A program made the translations under genes and the position numbers. A stretch of DNA of 64,000 nt from Mesorhizobium caraganae. Its GTDB lineage: Bacteria; Pseudomonadota; Alphaproteobacteria; Rhizobiales; Rhizobiaceae. The stretch spans positions 29,620 to 93,619 of the forward strand of contig NZ_JAFCGY010000022.1 in assembly GCF_016836705.1 (NCBI RefSeq), read 5' to 3'. The notes under the pieces were generated by a model that worked only from the letters and a program-made list of their open reading frames with translations, was not told the origin of the DNA and made no database searches. Shown here piece by piece: positions 35,832 through 43,422 of this stretch. Numbering within the stretch: the first letter of the stretch is position 1; every line of letters begins with the position of its first letter.

Positions 35832-35864
35832 GGGCGTCCGGAGTTTGTTGCACTCCGGGCGCCC
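35832..35864 (+). other. Intercistronic stem-loop
   Basis: A 13-bp stem GGGCGTCCGGAGT/ACTCCGGGCGCCC with one G-U pair and a 7-base loop lies between the binding-protein gene and the first permease gene. It has no T-run. In many binding-protein operons such structures protect the upstream message and set a high ratio of binding protein to permease; that role is inferred here. Confidence 0.7.
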
Positions 35865-35897
35865 AAACCGCACCACTTCGCCGCAAAGGACACCACC

Positions 35898-36743
35898 ATG
35901 CACGGCAAGGCTCTGCCCTATCTGCTGCTGATGCCGGCGACCTTATTCCTGTGCGTCTTCTTCCTCTACCCGTTCGTGCTGGTCGCCTTCGAGGCGCTGA
36001 CCCGCGACGGTGCCTTCACCCTCGACAATTTCCGCGCCATGGCCGGCAGCTGGAAATTCCCGGTCACGGTGCGCAACACGCTGCTGCTCGCGGCCATCGT
36101 CGTGCCGATCCAGCTCGTCATGGCGCTGCTGATGGCCTCGGTGGTGTCGCGGCTGGAGACGGGGCGCAGTGCAGCGCTCTATATCTTCGCCATTCCGCTC
36201 GGCATTTCCGATCTTGCCGCCGGCCTGATCTGGCTCGCCATCTTCGACCAGTCGGGCTTCCTTAACACGCTGCTTGCCCACCTCGGCGTTGTCGACAGGC
36301 CGATCATGTTCCTCGGCTATCAGAGCAAGCTCACCATCTTCATCGCCGTGGCGCTGGCCGAGATCTGGCGCGCCACCGCCATCATGATGGTCATCCTCGT
36401 CGCCGGCATGGGACTGATCCCCAAGGAATATTACGAAGCCGCGGAAGTATTCGGTGCCGGCCCGTGGAAGCGTTTTGTCCGCATCACGCTGCCGCTGCTG
36501 CGGCCGAGCCTGCAGACGGCGATCATCCTGCGCGTCATCCTCGCCTTCGAGGTCTTCGCCGTCGTCGCCGCCCTTGGCGGCACCAATCTGCCGGTGCTGA
36601 TGGGCGAGACCTACAATTGGCAATTCACGCTGCAGGACCGCAATGTCGCCGCCGCTTCGGCGCTGCTCATTCTCGCCATCTCGATCGGATTCACGCTGTT
36701 CTTCCTCAGGGTGCTACGCGTGCCCAAGGAGGCGCGCATATGA
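35898..36743 (+). CDS. Sugar ABC transporter permease 1 (MalF-like)
   Basis: 281 residues with six hydrophobic segments, the first at about 5-32 (ALPYLLLMPATLFLCVFFLY). The EAA loop for ATPase contact is in YYEAAEVFGAGPWKRFVRI. Belongs to the MalF/UgpA type of CUT1 permeases. Its TGA stop shares ATGA with the start of permease 2. Confidence 0.93.
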   Translation: MHGKALPYLLLMPATLFLCVFFLYPFVLVAFEALTRDGAFTLDNFRAMAGSWKFPVTVRNTLLLAAIVVPIQLVMALLMASVVSRLETGRSAALYIFAIPLGISDLAAGLIWLAIFDQSGFLNTLLAHLGVVDRPIMFLGYQSKLTIFIAVALAEIWRATAIMMVILVAGMGLIPKEYYEAAEVFGAGPWKRFVRITLPLLRPSLQTAIILRVILAFEVFAVVAALGGTNLPVLMGETYNWQFTLQDRNVAAASALLILAISIGFTLFFLRVLRVPKEARI

Positions 36744-37585
36744 GTGCGGTCACGCAAACCCCAGCCGCCGCAAGCGCCGATGCCCGTAAGGCCGGCGACT
36801 GGCTGCTGATCGCCACCGTCATCCTGCTTGGCGTCTGGGTGCTGCTGCCGATCTATCTCCTGATCGTCAACGCGCTGTCGTCGCCCGAACAAGTGACAGC
36901 CTTCCCCAAGCGCTTCTTCCCCGCCTTCGATACCGGCAGCCTGTCGTTCTTCATCAATTTCGCCGGCGTCGCCAGGGCGCTGTGGAACTCGGTTCTGGTC
37001 GCCACGCTGACGATGATCCTGTCGATCGGCTTCGGCGCTCCGGCTGGCTATGCGCTGTCGCGCTTCGATTTCCCGGGCAAGGGCACGTTCCGTTTCCTGG
37101 TGCTGATGACGCGGGCTTTCCCGCTTCCGCTCTTGGCGCTGCCGCTGGCGGTGATGTTCATCCGCACCGGCCTCGACGACACCGCGATCGGCCTGGCGCT
37201 GGTCCACACCACGCTGGCGCTGCCCTTCGCCGTGCTGATCACCTTCTCACTGTTCTCAGGCATTCCGGTCGAACTGGAGGAGGCCGCCTGGACGCTCGGC
37301 TGCACCAGGCTGCAGGCGTTTCGCAAGGTGATCCTGCCGCTGGCGCTGCCCGGCATCGCGGCGTCAGCGGTGTTCGCCTTCACCATCTCCTGGAACGAGG
37401 TGTTTGCGGCCGCCGTGCTCACCATCGAGAACCGCACGCTGACCGCTTTCCTTCTGCAGAGCCTTGGCGAGTCGCCGCTCTACCTCAAATTCGCCGGCGG
37501 CGCGGCTCTGGTCGTGCCGGCGCTGATCTTCATCTTCGCCGTCCGCAAATATCTGTTCGCCATGTGGGGGATCGCCAACCGATGA
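36740..37585 (+). CDS. Sugar ABC transporter permease 2 (MalG-like)
   Basis: 281 residues from the ATG at 36740, which overlaps the preceding stop by 4 bp; a longer open frame upstream is inside permease 1. Six membrane segments, beginning at about 21-42 (WLLIATVILLGVWVLLPIYL). The EAA motif is VELEEAAWTLGCTRLQAFRK. It forms the heterodimeric channel with permease 1. It is 21 bp before the ATPase gene. Confidence 0.93.
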   Translation: MSAVTQTPAAASADARKAGDWLLIATVILLGVWVLLPIYLLIVNALSSPEQVTAFPKRFFPAFDTGSLSFFINFAGVARALWNSVLVATLTMILSIGFGAPAGYALSRFDFPGKGTFRFLVLMTRAFPLPLLALPLAVMFIRTGLDDTAIGLALVHTTLALPFAVLITFSLFSGIPVELEEAAWTLGCTRLQAFRKVILPLALPGIAASAVFAFTISWNEVFAAAVLTIENRTLTAFLLQSLGESPLYLKFAGGAALVVPALIFIFAVRKYLFAMWGIANR

Positions 37586-37606
37586 CACGCGACACGGAGA
37601 AGGCTC

Positions 37607-38647
37607 ATGGCTGAAATCGCGATCAAGGGCGTCGCCAAGCGCTTCGGCGGCTTTACCGCGCTGCATCAGGTCAATCTCGCCATCGCTGACCAGGAATTCA
37701 TGGTGCTGCTCGGCGCCTCCGGCTGCGGCAAGACCACGCTGCTGCGCATCGTCGCCGGGCTGGAGACGCCGAGCCAGGGCGAGGTCTGGATCGGTGGCCG
37801 CCGCGTCGACCATCTGCCGCCGCGCGAGCGCGGCATTGCCATGGTGTTCCAGAACTATGCCGTCTTTCCGCATCTGACCGTGTTCGAAAACATCGCCTTC
37901 GGCCTGCGCATGAAGAAGCTGCCGCAGGCCGACGTCGAGCGCCGCGTCAACCGCACCGCCGAGCTCATGCATATCGAGCAATTGCTGAAGCGCTATTCGG
38001 GTCAGCTGTCCGGCGGCCAGCGTCAGCGGGTTGCGGTTGCCCGTGCGCTCGCCATGGAGCCGGACGTCATCCTGATGGACGAGCCGCTGTCCAATCTCGA
38101 CGCGCTGCTCAGGCTCGAAATGCGCGCCGAGCTCAAGGGCGTGCTCGCGGCGTCGAAGACGACCACCATCTATGTCACTCACGATCAGGTCGAGGCGATG
38201 AGCCTCGCCGACCGCATCGCCGTCATGCATCAGGGCCGCATCGTCCAGGCCGCGTCGCCGGTCGAGGTCTACCGCAACCCGGCCGCCCGTTTCGTCGGCT
38301 CCTTCATCGGCAATCCGCCGATGAATTTCATCCCGGCAACCAAGGCCGGCAACGGCAGCTGGAGCGTCGCCGGGCTGACGCTGCCCGGTCCGAAATCGGA
38401 CAAGCAGAAAATCGAGTTCGCCATCCGGCCGGAGGATGTCGACGCCGGCAGCGAAGGGCTGCATGCCACCGTGCGGGTCATCGAGCCGCTCGGGCCACAC
38501 ACGCTGGTCACCTGCGATGTCGAGGGCGGCCTGTTCCGCGCCATCCTGGAATCGAATGCGAGCGTCAAGGTTGGCGAGCAGCTGCGGCTGGCGCCCAAGC
38601 CCGATCGCGTCCGCTGGTTCGATCCCGAAACCACCAACGCCCTTTAA
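37607..38647 (+). CDS. Sugar ABC transporter ATP-binding protein (MalK/UgpC-like)
   Basis: 346 residues. Walker A GASGCGKT at about 37-44, signature LSGGQRQRV at about 134-142, Walker B VILMDEPLSNLDAL and the switch His in YVTHDQ. The C-terminal third is the TOBE/OB regulatory domain (about 240-346), including FAIRPEDV. This closes a complete CUT1 importer. It is followed 7 bp later by the GH63-like hydrolase. Confidence 0.94.
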   Translation: MAEIAIKGVAKRFGGFTALHQVNLAIADQEFMVLLGASGCGKTTLLRIVAGLETPSQGEVWIGGRRVDHLPPRERGIAMVFQNYAVFPHLTVFENIAFGLRMKKLPQADVERRVNRTAELMHIEQLLKRYSGQLSGGQRQRVAVARALAMEPDVILMDEPLSNLDALLRLEMRAELKGVLAASKTTTIYVTHDQVEAMSLADRIAVMHQGRIVQAASPVEVYRNPAARFVGSFIGNPPMNFIPATKAGNGSWSVAGLTLPGPKSDKQKIEFAIRPEDVDAGSEGLHATVRVIEPLGPHTLVTCDVEGGLFRAILESNASVKVGEQLRLAPKPDRVRWFDPETTNAL

Positions 38648-38654
38648 GGAACGA

Positions 38655-39956
38655 ATGCCGTCCATGACTTCTCTAGCCGTCGACGAAACCATCGCCCACG
38701 CCGTCGAGGTGCTGAGGGAAAACGACCAAGGCGCCTACACCATCCCGACCAGGGGTCTCTACCCCTTCCAGTGGAATTGGGATTCCTGCCTGACCGCACT
38801 GGGTCTTGCCCACTACGACGAGGCGCGCGCCTGGACCGAGATCGACACTTTGTTCGCCCATCAATGGCCGGACGGCATGGTGCCGCACATCGTCTTCCAT
38901 GTCTGGAGCGACGGCTATTTTCCCGGGCCCGATGTGTGGCGAACCAATCGCCCGACCGCGACCTCCGGCATCACGCAGCCGGCCGTCGCCGGCTTTGCCG
39001 TCCGCCGCCTGTTCGACCGCGCCACGGACAAGAAGCTGGCGGCGGAACGGGCGCATGCGCTGCTGCCGAAGATCGACGCCTGGCATCGCTGGTTCTATGA
39101 GAACCGCGACCCCAAAGGCGACGGGCTGGTCGCCATCATCCATCCCTGGGAATCCGGCCGCGACAATTCGATCGACTGGGATGATGCCTTCGAGCGCGTG
39201 CCGACCGAAGGCGTCGAGCCCTACACCCGCCGCGACATTCTGCACGCCGATCCGGCGCACCGCCCGACCAAGGCGCAATACGACCGCTATCTCTGGCTGC
39301 TGCAGCATTTTCGTGCACTCGGCTGGGACAATGCCAGGCTGCACGACGCCTCGCCATTTCAGGTCGTCGATCCCGGCTTCAACGCCATTCTGATCCGCGC
39401 CTCAGCCGATCTAGCCGATCTCGCCGATGCGCTGGGCGAAACGGAGATCGCCGAAGCCAACCGCGGCCGTGCCCGAAAGGGTCTGGCGGCAATGGAGCGG
39501 CTGTGGAGCGAGGCGCACGGCCAGTATCTCTGTCTAGACCGCACCACCGGCAAGCTGATCGACAGCGCCTCCGTCGGCGGCATTTTGGCCGCCTTTGCGG
39601 CGATTCCAGAACCTCGCGCGGCGGCGCTCGCGGCACGCGTCGAGCGCCTTGCCGGAAAGGCGCGCTATGTCCTGCCCTCGCACGATCCCGACGACCCGCG
39701 CCTCGACGCCAAGCGCTACTGGCGCGGTCCGGTCTGGCTGGTGGTCAATTACATGATCGCCGACGGGCTCACTGCTGCCGGCCATGGCGATGTCGCGCAA
39801 CACATCACGCAGTCCAGCCTCGACCTGATCGGCGAAAGCGGCTTTGCCGAATATTACGACCCGCTCACCGGCGAACCACTAGGTGGCGGCCGCTTCACCT
39901 GGACAGCGGCAATGGTGATCGAGTTTTTGCGCGGGGGTGAGAAGCGGTCTGCGTAG
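38655..39956 (+). CDS. GH63-like glycoside hydrolase (glucosyl/mannosylglycerate hydrolase type)
   Basis: 433 residues from the ATG at 38655, with AAGGA 5 bases upstream. Signatures of the MGH1/GH63 alpha-barrel group are clear: FQWNWDSCLTALG, QWPDGMVPHI, GITQPAV, and the two probable catalytic motifs, WESGRDNS (acid Asp) and FAEYYDPLTG (base Glu). Enzymes of this type hydrolyse glucosylglycerate or mannosylglycerate. There is no signal peptide, so hydrolysis is cytoplasmic after import. Last gene of the operon; a hairpin follows the stop. Substrate identity is an inference from family motifs. Confidence 0.8.
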   Translation: MPSMTSLAVDETIAHAVEVLRENDQGAYTIPTRGLYPFQWNWDSCLTALGLAHYDEARAWTEIDTLFAHQWPDGMVPHIVFHVWSDGYFPGPDVWRTNRPTATSGITQPAVAGFAVRRLFDRATDKKLAAERAHALLPKIDAWHRWFYENRDPKGDGLVAIIHPWESGRDNSIDWDDAFERVPTEGVEPYTRRDILHADPAHRPTKAQYDRYLWLLQHFRALGWDNARLHDASPFQVVDPGFNAILIRASADLADLADALGETEIAEANRGRARKGLAAMERLWSEAHGQYLCLDRTTGKLIDSASVGGILAAFAAIPEPRAAALAARVERLAGKARYVLPSHDPDDPRLDAKRYWRGPVWLVVNYMIADGLTAAGHGDVAQHITQSSLDLIGESGFAEYYDPLTGEPLGGGRFTWTAAMVIEFLRGGEKRSA

Positions 39957-40171
39957 CAGACGAAAAGCCAATTGCTTGGCTTTTCGAGCTTCGAACGCCC
40001 TGAGCCTGCGAAGGGCCGGGTGGTCAATGGCCAAAGTGCCCTGCCGGGTCCCCGCTGCTTCGCAGCGTCCCGGCGTTCGCCGGCCTTTCATCGTGCCACT
40101 GGCACGATGAATTCGCCTTTGGCGAACCGGCTGCTCACCCCACAAGGGGGGGGAAGGGAAGGGGACGTCAG
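39957..40171. repeat. Cluster of short hairpins between convergent genes
   Basis: 215 bp holding at least four separate stems: CGAAAAGCC/GGCTTTTCG (39961-39986), CGCTGC/GCAGCG near 40050-40065, a perfect TCGTGCCA/TGGCACGA near 40090-40107, and TTCGCC/GGCGAA near 40112-40126. It ends in a G-rich CCCCACAAGGGGGG. The first stem directly follows the GH63-like stop and may terminate that operon. The mosaic appearance is like a worn intergenic repeat element. Confidence 0.65.
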
Positions 40172-40172
40172 C

Positions 40173-41237
40173 TCACCCAAACTTTGGATCGAGGCTGCCC
40201 GACTTATACCGCTTGGCCATCTCAGCAACCGGCAGCGGCTTGATCTTCTGCGCGTTGCCGGCCGTGCCGAACTGCTCGAAGCGCTCCTTGCAGAGCTTGC
40301 GCATGGCGGCCATAGCCGGCGTCAGATACTTGCGCGGGTCGAACTCGCTCGGATTCTCGGTCAGTACCTTGCGGATGGCGCCGGTCAGCGCCATCCGGTT
40401 GTCGGTGTCGATGTTGATCTTGCGCACGCCATGCTTGATGCCGCGCTGGATCTCTTCCACCGGCACGCCCCAGGTCGGCTTCATCTGGCCGCCATATTTG
40501 TTGATGATCTCCTGCAGGTCCTCCGGCACCGAGGACGAGCCGTGCATCACCAGATGCATGTTGGGCAGGCGACGGTGGATTTCCTCGATCACGTTCATCG
40601 CCAGCACCGCGCCGTCCGGCTTGCGTGAGAATTTGTAGGCGCCGTGGCTGGTGCCCATGGCCACCGCCAGCGCATCGACATGGGTGTCCTTGACGAACTC
40701 GACCGCCTGCTCCGGATCGGTCAGCAGCTGGTCGTGGCTGATCGCGCCTTCGACGCCGTGGCCGTCTTCCTGCTCGCCGCCGCCGCTTTCCAGAGAGCCG
40801 AGCACGCCGATCTCGCCTTCGACCGAGACACCGCCCCAATGCGCCATGTCGACGACGCGCTTGGTGATGCCGGAATTGTAGGCGTAGTCGGCCGGCGTCT
40901 TGCCGTCTTCTTTCAGCGAACCATCCATCATCACCGAGGTGAAGCCGTACTGGATCGCGGTGACGCAGGTCGCTTCATTGTTGCCATGGTCGAGATGCAT
41001 GCAGACCGGAATGTCGGGGTGGATTTCGACCAGCGCGTCGATCAGCTTGGCCAGCACGACGTCATTGGCGTAGGCGCGCGCGCCGCGGCTCGCCTGCAGG
41101 ATGACCGGCGACTTGGTCTCCTCGGCCGCCTCCATGATGGCGAGGCCCTGTTCCATATTGTTCATGTTGAAAGCGGGTACGCCGTAGCCGTATTCGGCGG
41201 CGTGGTCGAGCAATTGTCTCAATGTTATGCGAGCCAC
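40173..41237 (-). CDS. fba: Fructose-bisphosphate aldolase, class II (CbbA subtype)
   Basis: 354 residues. The start is GTG at 41237, supported by GGGAG at 8 bases and by the family start VARITLRQLLDHAAEYGYG; the frame is open further upstream without a ribosome site. Zinc ligands and active-site motifs are visible: CMHLDHG near residue 80, GEIGVLG, and VMHGSSSVP. It interconverts fructose-1,6-bisphosphate with DHAP and glyceraldehyde-3-phosphate. No pgk, gap or cbb genes are adjacent in the window. Confidence 0.94.
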   Translation of the reverse strand: MARITLRQLLDHAAEYGYGVPAFNMNNMEQGLAIMEAAEETKSPVILQASRGARAYANDVVLAKLIDALVEIHPDIPVCMHLDHGNNEATCVTAIQYGFTSVMMDGSLKEDGKTPADYAYNSGITKRVVDMAHWGGVSVEGEIGVLGSLESGGGEQEDGHGVEGAISHDQLLTDPEQAVEFVKDTHVDALAVAMGTSHGAYKFSRKPDGAVLAMNVIEEIHRRLPNMHLVMHGSSSVPEDLQEIINKYGGQMKPTWGVPVEEIQRGIKHGVRKINIDTDNRMALTGAIRKVLTENPSEFDPRKYLTPAMAAMRKLCKERFEQFGTAGNAQKIKPLPVAEMAKRYKSGSLDPKFG

Positions 41238-41396
41238 CCAATAGTCTCCCGTATCTGGTTTCAAGCGCAACGTCGCGGGCCGGCCGGTTGCCAGCCCAGA
41301 TGCTTCTGGCCGGATTTCGCCAGAACCGCAACCGTCAGCGGCTATGGAGGGCGCAATTCTTGTTGCAGGGCTGAAATCAGGCTGCTTTGGCGCATC

Positions 41397-41870
41397 TTAT
41401 GCCGCGATCAGCTCCCGTGCCGCCAGGATCTGCAGGCAGGCATTGGCCGCTTCCTTGCCCTTGACGGTGAAGTGGTCGAAGAAGAAGCGGTGATGCTCGG
41501 CACTGTCATGATAATTGTGCGGCGTCAGCACCGCCGACAGCACCGGCACGCCGGTCGACAGCTGCACATTCATCATGCCGTCAAGCACGGCGCCGGCCAC
41601 GAAATCATGGCGATAGATGCCGCCATTGACGACGAAGGCGGTGCCGAGGATCGCGGCGTAGCGGCCGGTCGTAGCCAGTGTCTTCGCGTGCAGAGGGATT
41701 TCGTAGGCGCCCGGTACGTCGAACACATCGACGGCGAAGCGCCCGCCGCCGAGCACGGCAAGCTCTGCCTCGAAGGCCTGTACGCACTGGTCGACGACAT
41801 CGGCGTGCCAGCGCGCGCGAACGAGGGCGATGCGAACAGTTTCTTGGTGTCTTGGGGTATGCTGATTCAT
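41397..41870 (-). CDS. ribH2: 6,7-dimethyl-8-ribityllumazine synthase, RibH2 type
   Basis: 157 residues from the ATG at 41870, with GGAAGGA upstream; the open frame further upstream covers the riboswitch and is not coding. Family motifs include RIALVRARWHADVVD, VFDVPGAYEIPLHA (substrate pocket) and SAVLTPHNYHDSAEHHRFF. It condenses 5-amino-6-ribitylaminouracil with 3,4-dihydroxy-2-butanone-4-phosphate in riboflavin synthesis. The PHNYHDS segment and stand-alone location fit RibH2, the decameric second isoform of Brucella and Mesorhizobium. It is controlled by an FMN riboswitch and has no other rib genes nearby. Confidence 0.93.
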   Translation of the reverse strand: MNQHTPRHQETVRIALVRARWHADVVDQCVQAFEAELAVLGGGRFAVDVFDVPGAYEIPLHAKTLATTGRYAAILGTAFVVNGGIYRHDFVAGAVLDGMMNVQLSTGVPVLSAVLTPHNYHDSAEHHRFFFDHFTVKGKEAANACLQILAARELIAA

Positions 41871-41953
41871 GGGTCCATCCTTCCGTTTCGAACCAGAATC
41901 AGGACGCACGATACGAAATCCGGCCCGCACGAGCGGTCCGTCTTCCGTTTCGT

Positions 41954-42090
41954 TCTCTTCCATCCGGACTTTAACCGTCGGCTCCGGAATCACACCGGAT
42001 CTGCTGACCCTCCTGTTGCCAGGAGGCGCTCGCGGGCTTGAGCCGAGACTCTTACCGCCGGTGGGGACTTTCACCCCGCCCTGAGAACAT
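41954..42090 (-). promoter_or_regulatory. FMN riboswitch (RFN element) of ribH2
   Basis: On the minus strand the leader reads AGGGCGGGGTGAAAGTCCCC, ACCGGCGGTAAGAG, a GC-rich variable stem, CAGATCCGGTGTGATTCCGG, then GCCGACGGTTAAAGTCCGGA and ATGGAAGAG: every conserved block of the RFN element in order. It lies 84 bp before the ribH2 start. Between them the sequence CGAAACGGAAG occurs twice, the second time just at the ribosome site, and a CCGC/GCGG stem is present. Lack of a clear terminator suggests translational rather than transcriptional control (inference). Confidence 0.96.
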
Positions 42091-42141
42091 TAACGGGGAA
42101 GATATGGAGGGGCGGGAGGGGGGCTGTCAATTGGCGATTGG

Positions 42142-42328
42142 CTGATCTCCCCCCTCGTGGGGGAGATGCCCGGCAGGGCAGAGGGGGGCGCGAAGGATCG
42201 CGGCCTGTCTCGTTCGCGAAGGCCACCGGACCAGAAAAGTTGGCGGGCCAATCCAAGTGCCGACACGCTGGCGGGACAGCGCCCCCCTCTGGCCTGCCGG
42301 CCATCTCCCCCACGAGGGGGGAGATCAG
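42142..42328. repeat. Palindromic mosaic element overlapping the mtnA stop codon
   Basis: About 187 bp flanked by nearly perfect 48-bp inverted ends. Each end has its own stem (CTCCCCC.../GGGGGAG), a CCGGCAGG or CCTGCCGG core and a GAGGGGGGCGC or GCGCCCCCCTC inner edge. The right end contributes the TGA of mtnA (42325-42327). The architecture is the same as the elements at 28121 and 48553 but the sequence of the stems differs. It can fold as a strong terminator-like structure after mtnKA. Confidence 0.8.
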
Positions 42329-43422
42329 CTAACCCGCTCGGGAAACATCGCCTTCAACCCCTCGCGCGAAGCCTTGGCCACGCCGCGCTCGGTGATCAGC
42401 CCCGTCACCAGCCGCGCCGGCGTCACATCGAAAGCCGGGTTGGCCGCCGGCGTCGCTTCCGGCGACACGCGCACCTGCGCTATTCTGCCGTCCGCCGTCT
42501 TGCCCCAGACCAGCGACACCTCATCACCCGACCGCTCCTCGATCGGGATTTCGGCCAGCCCGTCCCCCACCGTCCAGTCGATGGTGGGCGACGGCAGGGC
42601 GACATAGAAGGGGACGTCATTGTCGGCGGCGGCAAGCGCCTTGAGGTAGGTGCCGATCTTGTTGCAGACATCGCCATTGGCCGTCGTGCGGTCGGTGCCG
42701 ACGATCACCATGTCGACTTCGCCATGCTGCATCAGATGGCCGCCGGCATTGTCGACGATCAGCGTGTGCGGCACGCCATGGCCGGCCATCTCCCAGGCGG
42801 TCAACTGGGCACCCTGGTTGCGCGGCCGTGTCTCGTCGACATAGACATGGACCGGAATGCCGGCCTCGACGGCAAGATAGATCGGCGAGGTCGCGGTGCC
42901 GTAGTCGACCGTCGCCAGCCAGCCGGCATTGCAATGGGTCAGGATGTTGACCGGCTCGCCCGGCTTCTTGCGCGCCGCGATCTCCTTGATGATCTTCAGG
43001 CCGTTCTCGCCGATGGCGCGGTTTAAACCCACATCCTCGTCGGCGATCTCGGCGGCGCGCCGGTACGCGGCCTCGGCGCGTTGCTCGGGTGCGATCGGCT
43101 TCAAGGAGCGCCGCATCTCGTCCAGCGCCCAGCGCAAATTGATCGCTGTCGGCCTCGTCTTGTGCAGCGTCTCCCACACCGCGTCGAGCGCTGCGTCCGA
43201 AGGGTCGTCCGCCATCTGGATGGCGACGCCATAGGCGGCGGTAACACCGATCAGCGGCGCGCCGCGCACCCACATGTCGCGGATCGCGGTGGCGATGCCG
43301 GCAACACTGCCGATCCTTTCCACCCGGAACTCATGCGGCAGCCAGCGCTGGTCAATGATCTCGACCGAACGTTTGTCGTCGCTCAGCCAGATGGTGCGAT
43401 AGTGGCGCTCGCCAACGTTCAA
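42325..43422 (-). CDS. mtnA: S-methyl-5-thioribose-1-phosphate isomerase MtnA
   Basis: 365 residues, normal length. Signatures: IDQRWLPHEF, MWVRGAPLIGVTAAYG, ILTHCNAGWLATVDYGTA (catalytic Cys) and the DRTTANGDVCNKIGTY region with the catalytic Asp. It converts MTR-1-phosphate to MTRu-1-phosphate. The start is TTG at 43422, overlapping the mtnK stop as TTGA; no ATG is available upstream. It forms a two-gene operon with mtnK. The final codon and stop abut a repeat element. Confidence 0.94.
   Translation of the reverse strand: MNVGERHYRTIWLSDDKRSVEIIDQRWLPHEFRVERIGSVAGIATAIRDMWVRGAPLIGVTAAYGVAIQMADDPSDAALDAVWETLHKTRPTAINLRWALDEMRRSLKPIAPEQRAEAAYRRAAEIADEDVGLNRAIGENGLKIIKEIAARKKPGEPVNILTHCNAGWLATVDYGTATSPIYLAVEAGIPVHVYVDETRPRNQGAQLTAWEMAGHGVPHTLIVDNAGGHLMQHGEVDMVIVGTDRTTANGDVCNKIGTYLKALAAADNDVPFYVALPSPTIDWTVGDGLAEIPIEERSGDEVSLVWGKTADGRIAQVRVSPEATPAANPAFDVTPARLVTGLITERGVAKASREGLKAMFPERVS

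Noticed and set aside
33494..35908. Long minus-strand open frame (804 codons)
   Set aside because: Antisense to the LacI regulator and sugar-binding protein.
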